Origin: Bacillaceae bacterium UBA7792
GTDB lineage: Bacteria; Bacillota; Bacilli; Bacillales; Cytobacillaceae
Assembly: GCA_002480735.1 (NCBI GenBank)
Contig: DLCS01000153.1
Location: 1-17,065 of the forward strand
Length of the DNA: 17,065 nt
Direction of reading: 5' to 3'
Positions 1 through 7,004 of this stretch are shown piece after piece. The notes beneath the pieces were generated by a model. That model made no database searches. It had not been told where the DNA came from and was given only the letters and a program-made list of their open reading frames with translations. How positions within the stretch are numbered: position 1 is the first letter of the stretch; the number at the start of each line of letters is the position of its first letter. The translations under genes and the position numbers were made by a program.

Positions 1-693
1 AATCCCAGCCCCTACTTCGAACAGCAAATCCAAATGCTGATAGGTAAGGTTGAGGCAGTAGGGATGAATTCTAAGGCAGAGAAGGCCCTTGAATTGATCC
101 GACAAATTAATGATAAAGTGATAATCTTCACCGAGTATCGCGCTACACAATTATATTTGCAATGGTTCTTAAAACAAAATGGAATAAGCTCCGTTCCCTT
201 TCGAGGTGGATTTAAACGTGGGAAGAAGGATTGGATGAGAGAACTGTTCCAAAAGCATGCTCAGGTGCTGATTGCAACTGAAGCTGGCGGAGAAGGAATC
301 AACCTTCAGTTCTGTCACCATATCATTAATTTTGATTTACCATGGAACCCGATGCGATTGGAACAAAGAATTGGACGTGTCCATCGACTGGGCCAGGAAA
401 AAGACGTACACATCTATAATTTCGCGATCAAGGATACAGTAGAAGAGCATGTCCTCAAGCTTTTACATGAAAAAATCTCATTATTTGAAAAGGTGATTGG
501 AGATTTAGACGATATTTTAACCAAGCTGGAATTTGGCAATTTTGAAGACTATTTAATCGATATTTTCGGTCACTCCAGCTCCGAAGGGGAGATGAGGATC
601 AAAATGGATAACCTGCAATCGATGATTCAATTGGCCGAAGATCTACAGGAGAGTGAAACCAATGAAGCAGCACGAAATTCATCAATTTCTTGA
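1..693 (+). CDS. yqhH: SNF2-family helicase, C-terminal part (YqhH-like), truncated by window edge
   Basis: The reading frame is open from base 1, so only the last 230 residues are present; the N-terminal RecA-like lobe with Walker A and B lies outside. What is seen is the second helicase lobe: a VIIFTEY strand, a VLIATEAGGEGINLQ segment (helicase motif V) and QRIGRVHRLGQ (motif VI with its arginine fingers), followed by a charged, partly helical tail. This pattern is typical of bacterial SNF2/RapA-like ATPases, which move on double-stranded DNA. Together with the following YqhG it matches B. subtilis YqhH, whose cellular role is not established. The stop overlaps the start of the next gene by about 32 bases, which implies translational coupling. 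The family is certain; the exact orthology rests on gene order. Confidence 0.9.
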   Translation, partial: NPSPYFEQQIQMLIGKVEAVGMNSKAEKALELIRQINDKVIIFTEYRATQLYLQWFLKQNGISSVPFRGGFKRGKKDWMRELFQKHAQVLIATEAGGEGINLQFCHHIINFDLPWNPMRLEQRIGRVHRLGQEKDVHIYNFAIKDTVEEHVLKLLHEKISLFEKVIGDLDDILTKLEFGNFEDYLIDIFGHSSSEGEMRIKMDNLQSMIQLAEDLQESETNEAARNSSIS

Positions 694-1456
694 GAAATAC
701 TTTACCGCAAACAATTGTGAAATTGTGGAGAACGGTCAAGGATATATGACTGTTCAGCTAACCGTTGAGCTTGATAAAGAATTGATGAACCGCCCTTTTT
801 ACTGGCACTATTTAGAGAAAACAGGTGGAGTGCCTAATCCAATGAAACTAACCCTTATCACGGATAGGCAAATGACACCAGAGCATATCAAGGGGGAGGA
901 AATCCACTTTGGCTCTCCACGACTGCATCAAATTTTTGAATCAACGAAAAATTTAGCTGGATATATTCGCTTATATGAGAAAAATTTATTTTCTAATGGA
1001 CAGCATGTTCCTCTAAGACCTTGGCTTGGCATCAACCTGAAAATCTCCTATCAATCCGACAGGAAACGGGATGTCTTCAAGTCTATTGGTCTTCAGCTTA
1101 TCAATGGACAGATGGTCGAAAATTTCCATGAGCAATTGCTACAGCTTAAACTCACACCGAAGATTCCTGACTATTCCTTTACATTATCACCATTAATCAT
1201 GCCGGGAAGCGGCGTCTCAAGAATTGAAGCCCATTTAAGAAGTAAAATAGAAATAGAAGACCATCAATGGGCTGCAGAGGCAAGAAAACGCTGGCAGCAG
1301 GATTTACAATTATTAGAGCATTTTTATGAAGAAGCAGAGGAAAAAGGGGAGAGCTACGAAAATGAAAAAAAAGCACTGCAGGAACAATACGAGCCTAAGG
1401 TAAAAATCTCGATCATCAATGGGGGCCTTTTCTACCTCACCGAAAAGGCCATATAA
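662..1456 (+). CDS. yqhG: YqhG family protein of unknown function
   Basis: This encodes 264 residues with no signal peptide or membrane segment, rich in charged and aromatic residues. The last quarter (about residues 200-250) is strongly helical and acidic/basic, a probable coiled coil. The sequence and its position directly after the SNF2 helicase match the YqhG family of Bacillales; no enzymatic motif is visible and I assign no function. The frame can be extended to a GTG at 653, but that codon lies 1 base after the AGGAG at 647-651. The ATG at 662 sits 10 bases after it and gives the N-terminus MKQHEIHQFL expected for the family. The gene overlaps the end of the helicase gene and is followed at once by a terminator, so the two probably form the end of one operon. 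Confidence 0.85.
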   Translation: MKQHEIHQFLEKYFTANNCEIVENGQGYMTVQLTVELDKELMNRPFYWHYLEKTGGVPNPMKLTLITDRQMTPEHIKGEEIHFGSPRLHQIFESTKNLAGYIRLYEKNLFSNGQHVPLRPWLGINLKISYQSDRKRDVFKSIGLQLINGQMVENFHEQLLQLKLTPKIPDYSFTLSPLIMPGSGVSRIEAHLRSKIEIEDHQWAAEARKRWQQDLQLLEHFYEEAEEKGESYENEKKALQEQYEPKVKISIINGGLFYLTEKAI

Positions 1457-1460
1457 ATAA

Positions 1461-1493
1461 GGTAAGTAGCCTTGCTACTTACCTTTTCCTTTT
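1461..1493. terminator. Bidirectional terminator between yqhG and the comG operon
   Basis: A perfect 10-bp stem (GGTAAGTAGC / GCTACTTACC, 1461-1470 and 1474-1483) with a 3-base loop is followed on the plus strand by TTTTCCTTTT and on the minus strand by a T/A-rich run. It ends yqhG on one side and overlaps the last codons of yqzE on the other, so it can serve both convergent operons. Confidence 0.85.
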
Positions 1494-1667
1494 CAGAACA
1501 CTAGTAAACACATAAGGGAGCATCCCAAACCAACGAAACCAGAAGCCCTCTTTTTCCTCTTTTCGTGCCTGCTTGATTTTTTTTCGTTCATCCCTTGGCT
1601 GGTCAATATATTGGACAACCGTTTGTGTAATATATTTCACATAGTCATTCGTTTTCAAAGTCGACAT
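1479..1667 (-). CDS. yqzE: YqzE family small protein, last gene of the comG operon
   Basis: This encodes a 62-residue, very basic protein: a short N-terminal helix (residues 5-25), a dense run of Lys/Arg/Glu (about 27-40), then an aromatic stretch with [12 protein letters not shown] and a basic end. The FRWFGM-P signature and the position after comGG match B. subtilis YqzE, the terminal member of the comG operon, whose role in transformation is not known. The hydrophobic stretch (about 42-56) could lie at the membrane but is short for a full span. The ATG at 1667 is preceded by a GGAAGGCAGGG ribosome site. A gap of 67 bases separates it from comGG and I see no terminator there, so co-transcription is expected. 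Confidence 0.85.
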   Translation of the reverse strand: MSTLKTNDYVKYITQTVVQYIDQPRDERKKIKQARKEEKEGFWFRWFGMLPYVFTSVLKRKR

Positions 1668-1734
1668 CCCTGCCTTCCTCTTATTCAGTAAGCAGTATGT
1701 CCGAAAATTTTATTTCTAATCTTCAATTCAAGGG

Positions 1735-2109
1735 TTAATTCCGTTCCAGCCACTTCACCATTTTCTGGACATTCGTATCATAATAGCTCATCGCTACTAA
1801 ATCCGTTTGTTCATCCGTATTAAGCCGATAGGTAATTTGAAAAAGATCCGTCGCTATTTTACTCATGCTGTAGGAAACTGTTCCCTCTTCATAAATAAGG
1901 GTCCCTTTCGAAGTCAATAAACCCTCTTGAAGTTGACTTTCTACCTTTTTCATAGACTGAAGAAAGTAGAACTGATTTCTTTCAAAATCCTCGACTTCCA
2001 ACAGATATCTTTTTTCGGAAATGTATTGGTTAAAATGAATGGATAAAAAGGTCATAAATATCAGCAGTATGCAAAGAGTGACCGGAAACATAAAGCCTTT
2101 TTCATTCAT
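1735..2109 (-). CDS. comGG: ComGG, minor pseudopilin of the competence pseudopilus
   Basis: This encodes 124 residues, the same length as I recall for B. subtilis ComGG. The N-terminus is MNEKGF followed by about 20 hydrophobic residues, a class III prepilin signal in which the membrane prepilin peptidase (ComC, not in this window) would cut after Gly5. The residue at mature position 5 is Val, not the usual Glu (mature start F-M-F-P-V). The same absence is known in other ComGG/GspK-type tip subunits, so it supports the assignment and is not a defect. The rest is a short, variable globular domain. The start is 16 bases after the comGF stop with AGGTGAT as ribosome site. Identification rests on the prepilin signature plus operon position, since sequence conservation is low in this family. 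Confidence 0.85.
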   Translation of the reverse strand: MNEKGFMFPVTLCILLIFMTFLSIHFNQYISEKRYLLEVEDFERNQFYFLQSMKKVESQLQEGLLTSKGTLIYEEGTVSYSMSKIATDLFQITYRLNTDEQTDLVAMSYYDTNVQKMVKWLERN

Positions 2110-2125
2110 TACGTATCACCTATAT

Positions 2126-2593
2126 TCAAAATTCATCGCCAATAAACATATGGATGGCTCTGCTTTCTCTCTGACCAAAAATATTGTTTACCTCAATCCA
2201 AATGGCGTGATTCCTTTTCTCGAACCGAATCTCTTGAACATTTTGTAAAACAACCTCATGTCCTTTCGCATCTACACGCCTTCTCACCAAGTTTTTATAT
2301 TGCTGGTAAACGATTATCTCTTCACCATAAAGAAGGGTTAAATCTCCATTTACCACATCACTAAATTCACTTGCTTGAACTTCCTTTTTTAATTGATTGA
2401 TAAACAGCTCCCATTCCATTTGCTGAATCCGTGCATCGATTGAATTCTGACTAAAAAGAATGGTAAAGAAAAGCGGAAGGAAGGAGGCCACCATGCAGAA
2501 AATGGAGAAAGAAAATAGCATTTCCAGCATCGTGAATCCTTTATTATTCAAGCCGTTCACATTTTTCCTGTTGTTCTTTAAAAGCATCTTCAT
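2126..2593 (-). CDS. comGF: ComGF, minor pseudopilin
   Basis: This encodes 155 residues from the chosen ATG. A prepilin signal NKGFTMLEMLFSF (G then F, Glu at +5) is followed by a hydrophobic segment to about residue 45, then a beta-rich globular domain containing a conserved-looking VRRRVDAKGHEVVLQNV stretch that resembles ComGF of B. subtilis (IRKRVDGKGH). The start is uncertain: GTG at 2626, ATG at 2593 and ATG at 2587 are all possible. I chose 2593 because AAGGGTG lies about 10 bases upstream. Any of these overlaps the 3' end of comGE, by 50 bases with my choice, which implies translational coupling. The leader before the cleavage Gly would be about 19 residues, long for a prepilin. The product would insert in the membrane and join the minor-pilin complex of the DNA-uptake machine. 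Confidence 0.82.
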   Translation of the reverse strand: MKMLLKNNRKNVNGLNNKGFTMLEMLFSFSIFCMVASFLPLFFTILFSQNSIDARIQQMEWELFINQLKKEVQASEFSDVVNGDLTLLYGEEIIVYQQYKNLVRRRVDAKGHEVVLQNVQEIRFEKRNHAIWIEVNNIFGQRESRAIHMFIGDEF

Positions 2594-2876
2594 AGCTAAT
2601 ACACACCCTTGTTGGTCTGCTTTCACTGCCCGCTTCCCAATTTATCAGGTAGGAGCCGTTCTTAATGACCTCCTCCCGATCCTCAAAAATCCCTTCCATT
2701 AGATAAACATGAAGGACATCATACATGAGATGTGTTGCCGTAATCTCCCTTTGTGTATCGATGGATTGTTTATTTACATGGATATATAAGGGGAGTAGGC
2801 TTAAGGTCATGAGAATCCACATCGATAGGGAAAGCAAAAGTTCAACCAAAAAGAAGCCCTTATGATTTGATAACAT
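2544..2876 (-). CDS. comGE: ComGE, minor pseudopilin
   Basis: This encodes 110 residues. The N-terminus MLSNHKGFFLVELLLSL carries the prepilin peptidase site (cut after Gly7, mature F-F-L-V-E with Glu at position 5) and a hydrophobic helix to about residue 31. The remainder holds two cysteines (in VCIS and EKCERL) that could form a disulfide. ATG at 2876 is preceded by a strong GGGGGAGAT site. The gene overlaps comGD by 17 bases and comGF by about 50. Assignment to ComGE comes from being third after comGC in a complete comG operon and from its prepilin signature; the globular part is too divergent to recognise alone. Confidence 0.83.
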   Translation of the reverse strand: MLSNHKGFFLVELLLSLSMWILMTLSLLPLYIHVNKQSIDTQREITATHLMYDVLHVYLMEGIFEDREEVIKNGSYLINWEAGSESRPTRVCISYEDAFKEQQEKCERLE

Positions 2877-3321
2877 AAAATCTCCCCCTACCTAATTGAA
2901 AGGTCATTTGATAGCGCTCCCCATCGATATAAAAATAAATGGAACCAAAGCTGCTAATATTACCATTCGAATGGTAGCGAAAAAATAGTTTTTGTGAGCC
3001 TTCAGAAACTGTTATCTTGTCGGAATACTCCCTTTTGATCAAGATCTCTCCATTCTGCTTTCGTATATAATAGAATTTCTCTGGGATGACAAAATTGACA
3101 CTCACCAGCTTTTGACTGGTTATGGCATGCTGTTGTGCATAAAGAAGATCGGCCTTTAATTGGGTAAAAAAGAGCTGTTTTTCCAGCTGGATGCTTTGTG
3201 TCCTTAATAATAGGCTCGATAAGGAAATGATCAGGAGGAAAATACTTAAGACAATTAACGACTCAATCAGCGTAAAGCCTTTTTCATTACGGGGCAGCAC
3301 TTGGGGTTTCACCAATAACAT
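2860..3321 (-). CDS. comGD: ComGD, minor pseudopilin
   Basis: This encodes 153 residues. A 15-residue leader ends in EKG, then FTLIESLIVLSIFLLIISLSS gives the class III prepilin signal with Glu at mature position 5 and the N-terminal helix. The C-terminal half is a beta domain with a repeated F-Y pattern, ending GRGRFYVIKS, close in form to the GSGRVNVERK end of B. subtilis ComGD; it belongs to the GspH/FimT-like pseudopilins. The only Met available is the ATG at 3321, inside the 3' end of comGC (35-base overlap), with AAGG about 9-10 bases upstream. It is expected to be processed by ComC and to assemble with ComGE, ComGF and ComGG. Confidence 0.87.
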   Translation of the reverse strand: MLLVKPQVLPRNEKGFTLIESLIVLSIFLLIISLSSLLLRTQSIQLEKQLFFTQLKADLLYAQQHAITSQKLVSVNFVIPEKFYYIRKQNGEILIKREYSDKITVSEGSQKLFFRYHSNGNISSFGSIYFYIDGERYQMTFQLGRGRFYVIKS

Positions 3322-3610
3322 TCACTTCGCCTTTTGCGCCAATTTCTACCTTATCTCCATTTGGGCATGTCGTTTGATTAATATACTTTTCCTTTTGCAA
3401 CTCCTCCAAACTGCTTGGCAGCTTATTTTTATCCATTTCAAAGGCCTGTACCTGAGCTTCGACCATCTTCACAAATGCCTTGCATCCCTTTGAATTAATC
3501 GTTGAATTATGCTTTGTAATATTTGGAATGGTAATAATAAGGAGGACAGAAATGACGAGCAAAACGATCATCATTTCGATCAGGGTAAAGCCATGTTGAT
3601 TATTTTTCAT
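3287..3610 (-). CDS. comGC: ComGC, major competence pseudopilin
   Basis: This encodes 107 residues. A six-residue leader MKNNQH precedes G-F-T-L-I-E-M-M-I-V-L-L, an ideal prepilin peptidase site (cut after Gly7, mature Phe with Glu at +5) and transmembrane/assembly helix to about residue 30. Two cysteines, Cys43 (KGCKAF) and Cys82 (TTCPNG), correspond to the intramolecular disulfide known in ComGC, which needs the BdbC/BdbD oxidoreductases. The SSLEELQKEKYI stretch is characteristic. The protein forms the shaft of the transformation pseudopilus that lets DNA reach ComEA through the wall. A strong AAAGGAGAT site precedes the ATG, consistent with its high stoichiometry; this is the best ribosome site in the operon. 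The Ala/Pro-rich end is variable. Confidence 0.95.
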   Translation of the reverse strand: MKNNQHGFTLIEMMIVLLVISVLLIITIPNITKHNSTINSKGCKAFVKMVEAQVQAFEMDKNKLPSSLEELQKEKYINQTTCPNGDKVEIGAKGEVNVIGETPSAAP

Positions 3611-3625
3611 TCATAAATCTCCTTT

Positions 3626-4657
3626 CTAAAATCCATCTAAAAGCTGGAACATTGGCAACAAAATCGCTAAATACATGGAAACAACAATCATCCCTATGAG
3701 GGAATAGAGGATCGGCTGGATCGTTTTGAACATTTTGTCCATTTTGTTTTGTAATTTTTCCAAACAATACTTGCTAAAGAATAATAGCTCCTGCTCAAGC
3801 TTCCCGTTTTCTTGACCATGCTTCACAATGAAAATCAAGTCTTCCTCGAAGAATGGATATCTCTTGACGATTTCCGCAAAGGATTCCCCTGTGGAAAGGT
3901 GGTCCTGCATTTCTCGTCCTAGCTGCCGGTCGAAGGAGTGCTTCTCATGCTCTTCAAACAATTTCAGTGCTTCCAGGATCGACAAACCTCCCCCTAACAA
4001 ATAGCTTAACTGGATGGAAAAATAATGGGTGGTATACAATCGAGAGAAGGCACCCATATAGGGAATGGAAACCATTATCCTTCTTTGCTTTATGGGTGAG
4101 TACTTCTTAAATCTGAGGAAGTAATAGGACAATCCAACATAAAGAAGGAGCATGAATAGAAGTAGAAAAAGGGGAAAAATTTCTCCTGTTACGTATACAA
4201 TCTTCATAAACACATTCGGAGACAAGTTCATCGATTGAAATAACGAGGTATACTGTGGAAGGAGTATTTTTTCGACAAAAACAAACAGGAACAGGGTCAT
4301 CACCATTAATAATAATGGATAGATCATGATTTTCTTTAATTTATCTGCATCACCCTCTCTTTTAAGCATCATCTCACTGCCATCACGGAATGCATCAGCT
4401 AAGGAGCCGTGCTGCTCTGCGAAATAAACGAAGCCAACAAGCGTCTGGTTAAAGCCTAAATCAAATAAAATTTTGTGGAGTGGATATCCCTCCTTTAAAT
4501 CATCAAGCGATTGACGAATCTCCTCCTTCCGTGTTTCACTCATCTGATATGTGACGGAATGAATCGCTTCTGCTAACGGGTAACCACGTGCAAGCAGGTC
4601 ACCAGTTCTTTTTAGAAAATCCGCTTGCTCCTTTAATTTCCACTTACGACTTCTCAT
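3626..4657 (-). CDS. comGB: ComGB, polytopic membrane platform protein of the pseudopilus
   Basis: This encodes 343 residues from the chosen start and belongs to the GspF/PilC inner-membrane platform family. Two repeated cytoplasmic helical domains (about residues 8-110 and 200-310) alternate with three membrane segments: KIMIYPLLLMVMTLFLFVFV near 110-130, a second near 155-180, and a C-terminal LIGMIVVSMYLAILLPMF. The FGxxHGxL-like EQHGSLADAF and HGQENGKLEQEL repeats are the usual GspF signatures. It anchors the ComGA ATPase and the growing pilus. Three ATGs lie in tandem (4663, 4660, 4657) after a weak GGGTG; 4657 gives the best spacing and a start MRSRKW, while an upstream ATG at 4678 would lengthen it by 7 residues. 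It overlaps the comGA end by 14 bases, so coupling is likely. Confidence 0.92.
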   Translation of the reverse strand: MRSRKWKLKEQADFLKRTGDLLARGYPLAEAIHSVTYQMSETRKEEIRQSLDDLKEGYPLHKILFDLGFNQTLVGFVYFAEQHGSLADAFRDGSEMMLKREGDADKLKKIMIYPLLLMVMTLFLFVFVEKILLPQYTSLFQSMNLSPNVFMKIVYVTGEIFPLFLLLFMLLLYVGLSYYFLRFKKYSPIKQRRIMVSIPYMGAFSRLYTTHYFSIQLSYLLGGGLSILEALKLFEEHEKHSFDRQLGREMQDHLSTGESFAEIVKRYPFFEEDLIFIVKHGQENGKLEQELLFFSKYCLEKLQNKMDKMFKTIQPILYSLIGMIVVSMYLAILLPMFQLLDGF

Positions 4658-5702
4658 CATCATACACCCAGCGCTCATATTCTGTTTCTTTAATGTATCC
4701 TAGGGCAATCCCCTTCTTAATGACATCTTTTAAGGATTTATAAGAAGAGGGATTTTCATGACGTAACACACTAGTCAAGGCTTTACCTGTTAGAAGCTCA
4801 AACACACTCGCTCTTTTTTGGTGGCTTGCGGAGAAGCAAAAAGGAGAGCAGGTACCTTCACAATAGGGACATTGTAATTCCACTAGCCTTTGTGCCGCCA
4901 CAGCAACAAGAGTTTGTTCTATTTCCAATTGATTCACTCCAAATTCTAATAAGCGATAGATGGCTCCCTTGGCATCACGGGTGTGCATTGTGCTTAACAC
5001 GAGATGCCCGGTCAAAGATGCACGAATGGCGATTTTTGCTGTTTCACTGTCTCTAATTTCACCCACCATAATAATATCTGGATCATGCCTAAGAATGGCC
5101 TTCAAACCCGTTGCATAGGTCACTCCAGCCTTTTCATTCACCTGCACCTGCAGAAGTGAATCCGTATCCTTTTCGATCGGATCCTCAAGGGTAATCACAT
5201 TACGATTGAAATAATGGGTTGTTTCATTAAGTAAGGAATATAAAGTCGTGGTTTTCCCTGATCCAGTCGGCCCTGTGAAAATCACAAGTCCATGGGCATG
5301 ATTCAAGAGAGCTAATAATTTCATCGTAACAGATGGGAAGAGAGAAATTTTGTAAAAAGGGATTTGCTCTTGTTGTGGAAGTAGGCGGATGACAAGACTT
5401 TCTTTTTGATTCGCGGGTAAAGTGGATAAGCGGAGGCCTACATGGTAACCATTGACTTTGACAGAAAATGCGCCGCTCTGCGGTCTCCTTTTCTCTCCGA
5501 TATCCATGGATGCAGTAAATTTAAAATGGGAGATTAATCTTTCACAATCTTCTTTGGGTAACTGTAATCTTGGAATCAATCGGTTAGCCATTCTGAGCTG
5601 GATGAGGGTATCCTTCTTACGTGGAATGATATGGATATCTGATGCGTGGCAGTGAACAGCGTCTCTAACAATTTTGTCAGCAAGAGCTTCAATCGATTTC
5701 AA
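4644..5702 (-). CDS. comGA: ComGA, traffic ATPase of the competence pseudopilus
   Basis: This encodes 352 residues of a type II/IV secretion (PilB/GspE-like) ATPase without the long N-terminal domain, the ComGA subclass. Motifs are all present: Walker A GPTGSGKT (144-151), Asp box ITLEDPIE (170-177), Walker B DPDIIMVGE (207-215), His box TGHLVLSTMHT (232-242), and a cysteine cluster CPYC-x3-C-x3-C (278-289) that likely binds zinc. It powers pseudopilus assembly at the membrane through ComGB; in B. subtilis it also has a growth-arrest role in competent cells. The ATG at 5726 has no ribosome site. The sequence AAGGTGGTG (5712-5720) lies 9 bases before a TTG at 5702 that gives MKSIEALADKIV, aligning with the B. 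subtilis N-terminus, so I use TTG. It is the first gene of the comG operon. Confidence 0.93.
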   Translation of the reverse strand: MKSIEALADKIVRDAVHCHASDIHIIPRKKDTLIQLRMANRLIPRLQLPKEDCERLISHFKFTASMDIGEKRRPQSGAFSVKVNGYHVGLRLSTLPANQKESLVIRLLPQQEQIPFYKISLFPSVTMKLLALLNHAHGLVIFTGPTGSGKTTTLYSLLNETTHYFNRNVITLEDPIEKDTDSLLQVQVNEKAGVTYATGLKAILRHDPDIIMVGEIRDSETAKIAIRASLTGHLVLSTMHTRDAKGAIYRLLEFGVNQLEIEQTLVAVAAQRLVELQCPYCEGTCSPFCFSASHQKRASVFELLTGKALTSVLRHENPSSYKSLKDVIKKGIALGYIKETEYERWVYDDEKS

Positions 5703-5833
5703 TAATAAATACACCACCTTATTCATTTGTTAATTCTATAATTCGACAGCTTTCTCCATCTTCCTTCTTTTATTTTAAAATTTTTCTGGAATCTCCCTTA
5801 TCTTTTCCTTGTATAAATGCTCCATTCGCACAA

Positions 5834-5862
5834 ATTATATGTGTAATGATCTCGTTCATCAA
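5834..5862 (-). promoter_or_regulatory. SigA-type promoter of the comG operon
   Basis: On the minus strand TTGATG (5857-5862) and TATAAT (5834-5839) are separated by 17 bases. This gives a leader of about 125 bases before the TTG start of comGA. The -10 is perfect and the -35 matches four of six. In B. subtilis comG depends on ComK; I see no AAAA-N5-TTTT pair upstream, so the activator of this promoter is unclear. Confidence 0.6.
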
Positions 5863-5872
5863 TTCGACACGT

Positions 5873-5886
5873 AAATGTGAACATTT
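5873..5886. promoter_or_regulatory. Inverted repeat, candidate operator between comGA and the divergent regulator
   Basis: AAATGT-GA-ACATTT is a perfect 6-2-6 inverted repeat. It ends 11 bases upstream of the comGA -35 and lies about 45 bases upstream of the -10 of the divergent regulator gene. The symmetry and size suit a dimeric winged-helix protein. That the neighbouring regulator binds it is inference. Confidence 0.45.
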
Positions 5887-5908
5887 TCTAAACTTATAGT
5901 GATTACAG

Positions 5909-5936
5909 TGTTAACCCAACGTAGCTGTATTATAAT
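5909..5936 (+). promoter_or_regulatory. Probable promoter of the HTH regulator gene
   Basis: A perfect TATAAT (5931-5936) lies 32 bases before the GTG start. The -35 is poor (TGTTAA, 5909-5914, spacing 16), which would fit a weak or activated promoter. Confidence 0.4.
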
Positions 5937-5968
5937 GGAATAAATTATGCGGCCCCGAGGTGAATTTT

Positions 5969-6667
5969 GTGGAGAAGACACTCAAAATAACGAATGTTCT
6001 ATCTGATCCAACCCGTTATTACATTTATCAATACATTACAAAAAGACATCAAGATGTTACGGTCCAAGAAATTGCTGATAATTTCGATATCCATCCGAAC
6101 GTGGCAAGACTTCATCTGTCAAAGCTCGAAGATGTAAACATGCTCGTTTCTGAGACAAAGAAAACTGGAAAGGGTGGAAGACCAAGCAGACTATACCGAC
6201 TTTCCGACGATGTCATTCAATTGAACTTCCCTTTTAGAGATTATCAATTGCTATCAAGGATTGCGATCGAAACCTTTGTTTCCTTGGGGGAGGAAGGAAA
6301 GAAAGCACTGTACATCACAGGAAAAAGATTTGGTAGGGAAATGATCGAGCAAGAAATTTCCCGAAATCAAAGCACAGATGATTTTACCTTTGAACAGAAA
6401 TTAAATATTTTGCGGAATACGGCAACCATGGCAGGTTTCTACCCTGAATTTGAAGCAAATGAGGATCATACCAAGATTTATTTTCAAATCTATAACTGTC
6501 CCTTTAAGGAGATCGCCCACGAACAAACAGACACGATTTGTACCACACACTATGAATTTCTAAAGGGAATGTTCGAGGCTTTATTTGATTCTGTCGAGCT
6601 GATTGAAAAAGAAAACATGATAAAAGGCTGTGATTCATGCTCATATCATGCTTTGGTCACAAAGTAG
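5969..6667 (+). CDS. Winged-helix (COG2345/SufR-like) transcriptional regulator with four-cysteine C-terminal half
   Basis: This encodes 232 residues. Residues about 5-80 form an ArsR/DeoR-like winged helix: ITNVLSDPTRYYIYQYI, a recognition region NFDIHPNVARLHLSKLED, and the wing GGRPSRLYRLSD. The C-terminal half has Cys177 (NCPF), Cys191 (TICTTHYEF), Cys221 and Cys224 (GCDSCSY). This CPF...C..H...C..C layout is seen in COG2345-type regulators related to SufR, some of which bind an iron-sulfur cluster or metal, but neither is shown here. The GTG at 5969 is chosen because GAGGTGA (5957-5963) sits 5 bases upstream; the longer GTG at 5960 lies inside that site. It is divergent from comGA and followed after 83 bases by yqgY. 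The family is well supported; ligand and targets are unknown. Confidence 0.8.
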   Translation: MEKTLKITNVLSDPTRYYIYQYITKRHQDVTVQEIADNFDIHPNVARLHLSKLEDVNMLVSETKKTGKGGRPSRLYRLSDDVIQLNFPFRDYQLLSRIAIETFVSLGEEGKKALYITGKRFGREMIEQEISRNQSTDDFTFEQKLNILRNTATMAGFYPEFEANEDHTKIYFQIYNCPFKEIAHEQTDTICTTHYEFLKGMFEALFDSVELIEKENMIKGCDSCSYHALVTK

Positions 6668-6681
6668 CTACAAACTGTTAT

Positions 6682-6710
6682 TTACTTTTCATTGCCGTTT
6701 ACTTTATAAT
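6682..6710 (+). promoter_or_regulatory. Possible promoter of yqgY
   Basis: A perfect TATAAT at 6705-6710 lies 40 bases before the yqgY ATG, with only a poor -35 (TTACTT at 6682-6687, spacing 17). Confidence 0.4.
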
Positions 6711-6750
6711 ATGGTAGTGATGGACTTGTAGGATAAAGGAGGGGATACAT

Positions 6751-6993
6751 ATGGATCGTATGTACAGAGTAATGGGATTCTGGACTGGCATCTTCGCTGT
6801 CATGTTCTTCCTAGGCGACATGTACAATACGTCTCTAATTTTCTTTGCTCAAACAGCATTTTTTGTATTGCTGAGCTACTTGAAACTATCTGAACGTATG
6901 TATATCTACATTTTCGGAGCATACTTAACTGTCTTCTTTGTAGGGTTTACCTACTATACGACATTCTTAATGACTCCCGGAGTAGGCCATTAA
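6751..6993 (+). CDS. yqgY: DUF2626 family membrane protein (YqgY)
   Basis: This encodes 80 residues with three hydrophobic segments (about 8-22, 27-43 and 51-72), so it is probably a small integral membrane protein. The stretch LSYLKLSERMYIYIFGAYLT and the ending FLMTPGVGH are hallmarks of DUF2626 (YqgY) from Bacillales. No function is known and none can be read from the sequence. The start is firm: AAAGGAGGGG lies 6-7 bases before the ATG, a very strong ribosome site. It sits between the HTH regulator and a bidirectional terminator, and has its own likely -10, so it can be transcribed alone or together with the regulator. Confidence 0.88.
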   Translation: MDRMYRVMGFWTGIFAVMFFLGDMYNTSLIFFAQTAFFVLLSYLKLSERMYIYIFGAYLTVFFVGFTYYTTFLMTPGVGH

Positions 6994-7004
6994 TAGTTCT
7001 ATAT

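Noticed and set aside
1735..2109. Missing glutamate at mature position 5 of ComGG as a sign of a decayed gene
   Set aside because: B. subtilis ComGG also lacks it, as do related tip pseudopilins; the frame and ribosome site are intact.
2126..2876. Heavy overlap of comGE and comGF as a possible frameshift or fused gene
   Set aside because: Each frame has its own prepilin signal, and overlapping minor pilin genes are normal in comG operons.
5773..5786. A/T-rich stretch TTTTAAAATTTTT as a ComK box
   Set aside because: The A and T tracts are adjacent, not spaced by five bases, and it lies downstream of the predicted comG promoter.
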